Notes under the pieces: generated by a model | What the model was told of the DNA's origin: nothing | Databases searched by the model: none | The model's input: only the letters and a program-made list of their open reading frames with translations | Shown here: piece after piece, positions 62,664 through 64,000 of the stretch | Layout of the letters: each line of letters starts with the position of its first letter | Numbering within the stretch: the first letter of the stretch is position 1 | Made by a program: the position numbers and the translations under genes | NCBI RefSeq assembly: GCF_000307105.1 | Contig: NC_018645.1 | Span: forward strand, 2,317,501-2,381,500 | Direction of reading: 5' to 3' | DNA length: 64,000 nt | From: Desulfobacula toluolica Tol2 | GTDB lineage: Bacteria; Desulfobacterota; Desulfobacteria; Desulfobacterales; Desulfobacteraceae

Positions 62664-62790
62664 CCCCAACCAGCGGGTGAACCGGACAGCAAGGGTCTCC
62701 TTCTTTTTAAAGATTGAAAAAACTTTTAAATGGTGTGCTTTCAATTAACTTTATTGGAAACCCTTGCTGCCCGTTACCCAAACGTTGGGG
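62664..62790 (+). repeat. attC site 7 (intact)
   Basis: Left core CCCCAAC (62664-62670), right core GTTGGGG (62784-62790). The left arm reads CAGCGGGTGAACC instead of AGGCGGGTGAACC and the right arm ends CCCAAACG, a small variant shared in part with attC 8. Confidence 0.92.
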
Positions 62791-63172
62791 GCAACCTACA
62801 AGCCAGTAGTATTGTTGTAGTTTGATTTTACTGTTTGTGGAACGTGTATAATCACTGGCAACCGACATAAGGCGGAACAATTTGAACCGATTGACGTGAG
62901 TCTTCCAGAAGAACCTTGTTATACGGAGTGTCTTGGCCTAAAATGGCAGCCTAATCACTAAAATAAGATTATTGATTTTGTAGTAAATTTAGCAGGGCTA
63001 TTCCTCAAAAAATAGTTCCAGATCAATTTTCTGGAAGAGGTTTTCTGTCTGTAAATCTTCAAAATAGAGTTTTCCAGAATATGCTGTGTTTTACAGGATG
63101 TCCCGAGTTAAATCAGCAATAATTTTATGCAGATATGCTATTGACCTTTGTAAAAAAATAGAACCCTCGGTG
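62791..63172 (+). other. Cassette 8, no clear ORF, near duplicate of cassette 7
   Basis: 382 bp, differing from cassette 7 by scattered substitutions and short indels in A runs. The changes fall on all positions of the only notable frame, and some alter residues, so there is no sign of coding constraint. Tandem duplication of a whole cassette with its attC is the simplest origin. Confidence 0.6.
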
Positions 63173-63298
63173 CCCCAACCAGCGGGTGAACCGGACAGCA
63201 AGGGTCTCCTTCTTTTCAACGGTTAAAAAACTTTTAAATGGTGTGATTCCAATTAACTTTATTGGAAACCCTTGCTGCCCGTTACCCCAACGTTATCT
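63173..63298 (+). repeat. attC site 8 (intact)
   Basis: Left core CCCCAAC (63173-63179), right core GTTATCT (63292-63298). It has the CAGCGGGTG left arm like attC 7 and CCCCAACG before the right core, so attC 7 and 8 form a subgroup. Confidence 0.91.
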
Positions 63299-63614
63299 TA
63301 AAAAACACAAACACATGAAAAATCAGGCTACCGGCGTAAGGCGAGACAGTTTGCACTGGTTGATGAGAGTCTTCCAGCATATAAATCTCAAAAATAGGAC
63401 CTTCCAGAAGAAGCTTATTCTACGGGGTGTCCCGGCTTAAGAGACGCAGAAAAAAATAACACCACAAAAATTTAATCTGTACAAATGGGGGTATTGACAG
63501 TCCATTTTTCAATGCCATAATTTGTGCTGAGACACAGAGCTTATTTTTGTGTAGGTCAAATCATACCCATATGGATGTATTTATTTCTATGTCCCTTACC
63601 GTTATGTGATAGGA
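63299..63614 (+). other. Cassette 9 leader: remnant related to cassettes 7 and 8
   Basis: 63335-63445 resembles the middle of cassettes 7 and 8 (ACCGGCGTAAGGCGAGACAG, GAGTCTTCCAG, then a TTCCAGAAG module ending GGTGTCCCGGCTTAA at 63399-63442). No credible ORF is seen. 63446-63614 is AT-rich; CGTTATG near 63598 might be a decayed attC core but no paired arm was found. Confidence 0.5.
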
Positions 63615-63619
63615 ATGGA

Positions 63620-64000
63620 ATGGAACAAATATTACAAAACATAGCCGACCCTTCATGGTGGTTTACAGGAACCTTCTTTGTCGTTTTCGGAATTGCATTG
63701 ATAAATCTTCCGAAAGTATGGCGCAAAGCTATGGTCATCATGCCGGCACTAAATCAACAAATTTATAGGTGGAAAGAACTAAAAATTTTATTAATCATAA
63801 AAAGAAACAGACAGCATGAAGTTAAAATAATTTGGCTCATTGGGCGGTATTGGTGCCTATCAACTGTCACAATAATCTACATGGGTTTCCTTATAATTTC
63901 TTACATCTTATCAGAGCCCCCTTCCGAGGTAATCAATTTTATAAAATTTCACTACAAAACACTAATAAAATATTTCCCAATTGTTGTCCCTGCCTATCTG
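63620..64000 (+). CDS. Membrane protein, 3' end beyond the window (cassette 9)
   Basis: An open frame of 127 codons from ATG 63620 runs off the window end without a stop. AGGA lies 5 nt upstream. It starts MEQILQNIADPSWW and shows at least two membrane helices (WFTGTFFVVFGIALINL; STVTIIYMGFLIISYIL) with a third beginning at the edge (YFPIVVPAYL). The central segment is basic (LLIIKRNRQHEVKIIW). I do not recognise the family. Confidence 0.65.
   Translation, partial: MEQILQNIADPSWWFTGTFFVVFGIALINLPKVWRKAMVIMPALNQQIYRWKELKILLIIKRNRQHEVKIIWLIGRYWCLSTVTIIYMGFLIISYILSEPPSEVINFIKFHYKTLIKYFPIVVPAYL

Larger units (their letters stand above)
40729..64000 (+). mobile_element. Chromosomal integron with at least eight attC sites, invaded by introns and IS91-like elements
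   Basis: intI (minus) is followed by an array in which each cassette reads on the plus strand and ends in a near-identical attC of about 120 bp. The attC arms share GGACAGCAAGGGT and ACCCTTGCTGCCCGTTACCC, opening with AAC and closing with CGTT. High attC similarity within the array is typical of sedentary chromosomal integrons (established knowledge), and suggests capture from one attC family. The array runs past the window end. I could not find a convincing attI boundary. Confidence 0.93.

Noticed and set aside
42556-63298. Regular repeats that might be read as a CRISPR array
   Set aside because: Repeats are about 120 bp, fold into attC arms, and are spaced by whole genes; there are no short uniform spacers and no cas genes.
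63186-63440. 84-codon ORF starting in attC 8
   Set aside because: It starts inside attC and crosses a segment related to the non-coding cassettes 7 and 8; the frame is not kept in those relatives.
63590-63604. Possible ninth attC core (CGTTATG)
   Set aside because: No matching paired arm or conserved attC text upstream of it.

Overview
The window reads as a chromosomal segment of a Gram-negative, probably Desulfobacteraceae-like (Desulfobacterota) bacterium. This is an inference from AT-rich core genes, a lipid A and outer-membrane assembly cluster that uses LpxI, an EF-G-like paralogue, a BamA with an extra N-terminal domain, a DHH-CBS-tRNA nucleotidyltransferase fusion and a P-protein type pheA. 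No database search was possible.

Region 1 (1-612) is the end of an rRNA operon: the 23S 3' end, 5S and a terminator. Region 2 (905-8220, plus strand) holds xseA-xseB-ispA-dxs-tlyA and an EF-G-like GTPase. Region 3 (8305-12863, minus) is purC, a ParB-like gene, a radical-SAM SPL-like gene, a lipid kinase and an acyltransferase, chained by short overlaps. A TolC-like gene and a small ORF follow on the plus strand. Region 4 (14728-19768, minus) is the aromatic operon pheA-aroE-aroA-aroK-aroC. It is preceded by a promoter, a 22-codon leader peptide very rich in Phe, Tyr and Trp, and an intrinsic terminator, which together form a textbook-style attenuator. Region 5 (19771-34447, minus) is a CorC-type protein followed by the envelope cluster pilC-pilS-lysS-lolC-lolD-bamA-ompH-lpxD-lpxA-lpxI-lpxB (listed in transcription order). 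Region 6 (34594-40193) holds the tRNA nucleotidyltransferase fusion, trpS, a pseudouridine synthase and argJ.

Region 7 (40494 to the window end) is accessory. A 215-bp MITE-like element with an 8-bp target duplication lies beside an integron integrase gene (intI, minus). intI is followed by an array of at least eight attC sites of about 120 bp and nine cassettes, all reading on the plus strand. Cassette contents are: (1) HicAB; (2) an AbiGi-like protein; (3) a DUF3800 protein; (4) a second HicAB; (5) a four-gene module of P-loop kinase, Pol-beta nucleotidyltransferase, OPRT-like phosphoribosyltransferase and queuosine-precursor transporter; (6) a small membrane protein plus an LPO_1073/Vpar_1526-like protein; (7, 8) two nearly identical cassettes without clear ORFs; (9) a remnant followed by a membrane protein cut by the window end.

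The array has been invaded by four 1931-bp group IIC introns with identical maturases and by two copies of a 2398-bp IS91-like element that carries its own tyrosine recombinase. All but one of these insertions sit at the same point, immediately outside the AAC that opens an attC. The exceptions show how targets are regenerated. One intron lies directly against another with no exon between them. Another intron sits at the end of an IS91-like copy, whose terminal hairpin plus TTTGTT imitates the attC target. The strongest candidates for undescribed biology are the four-gene cassette, the convergence of three mobile-element classes on one attC position, and the repeated-module ORF-less cassettes.
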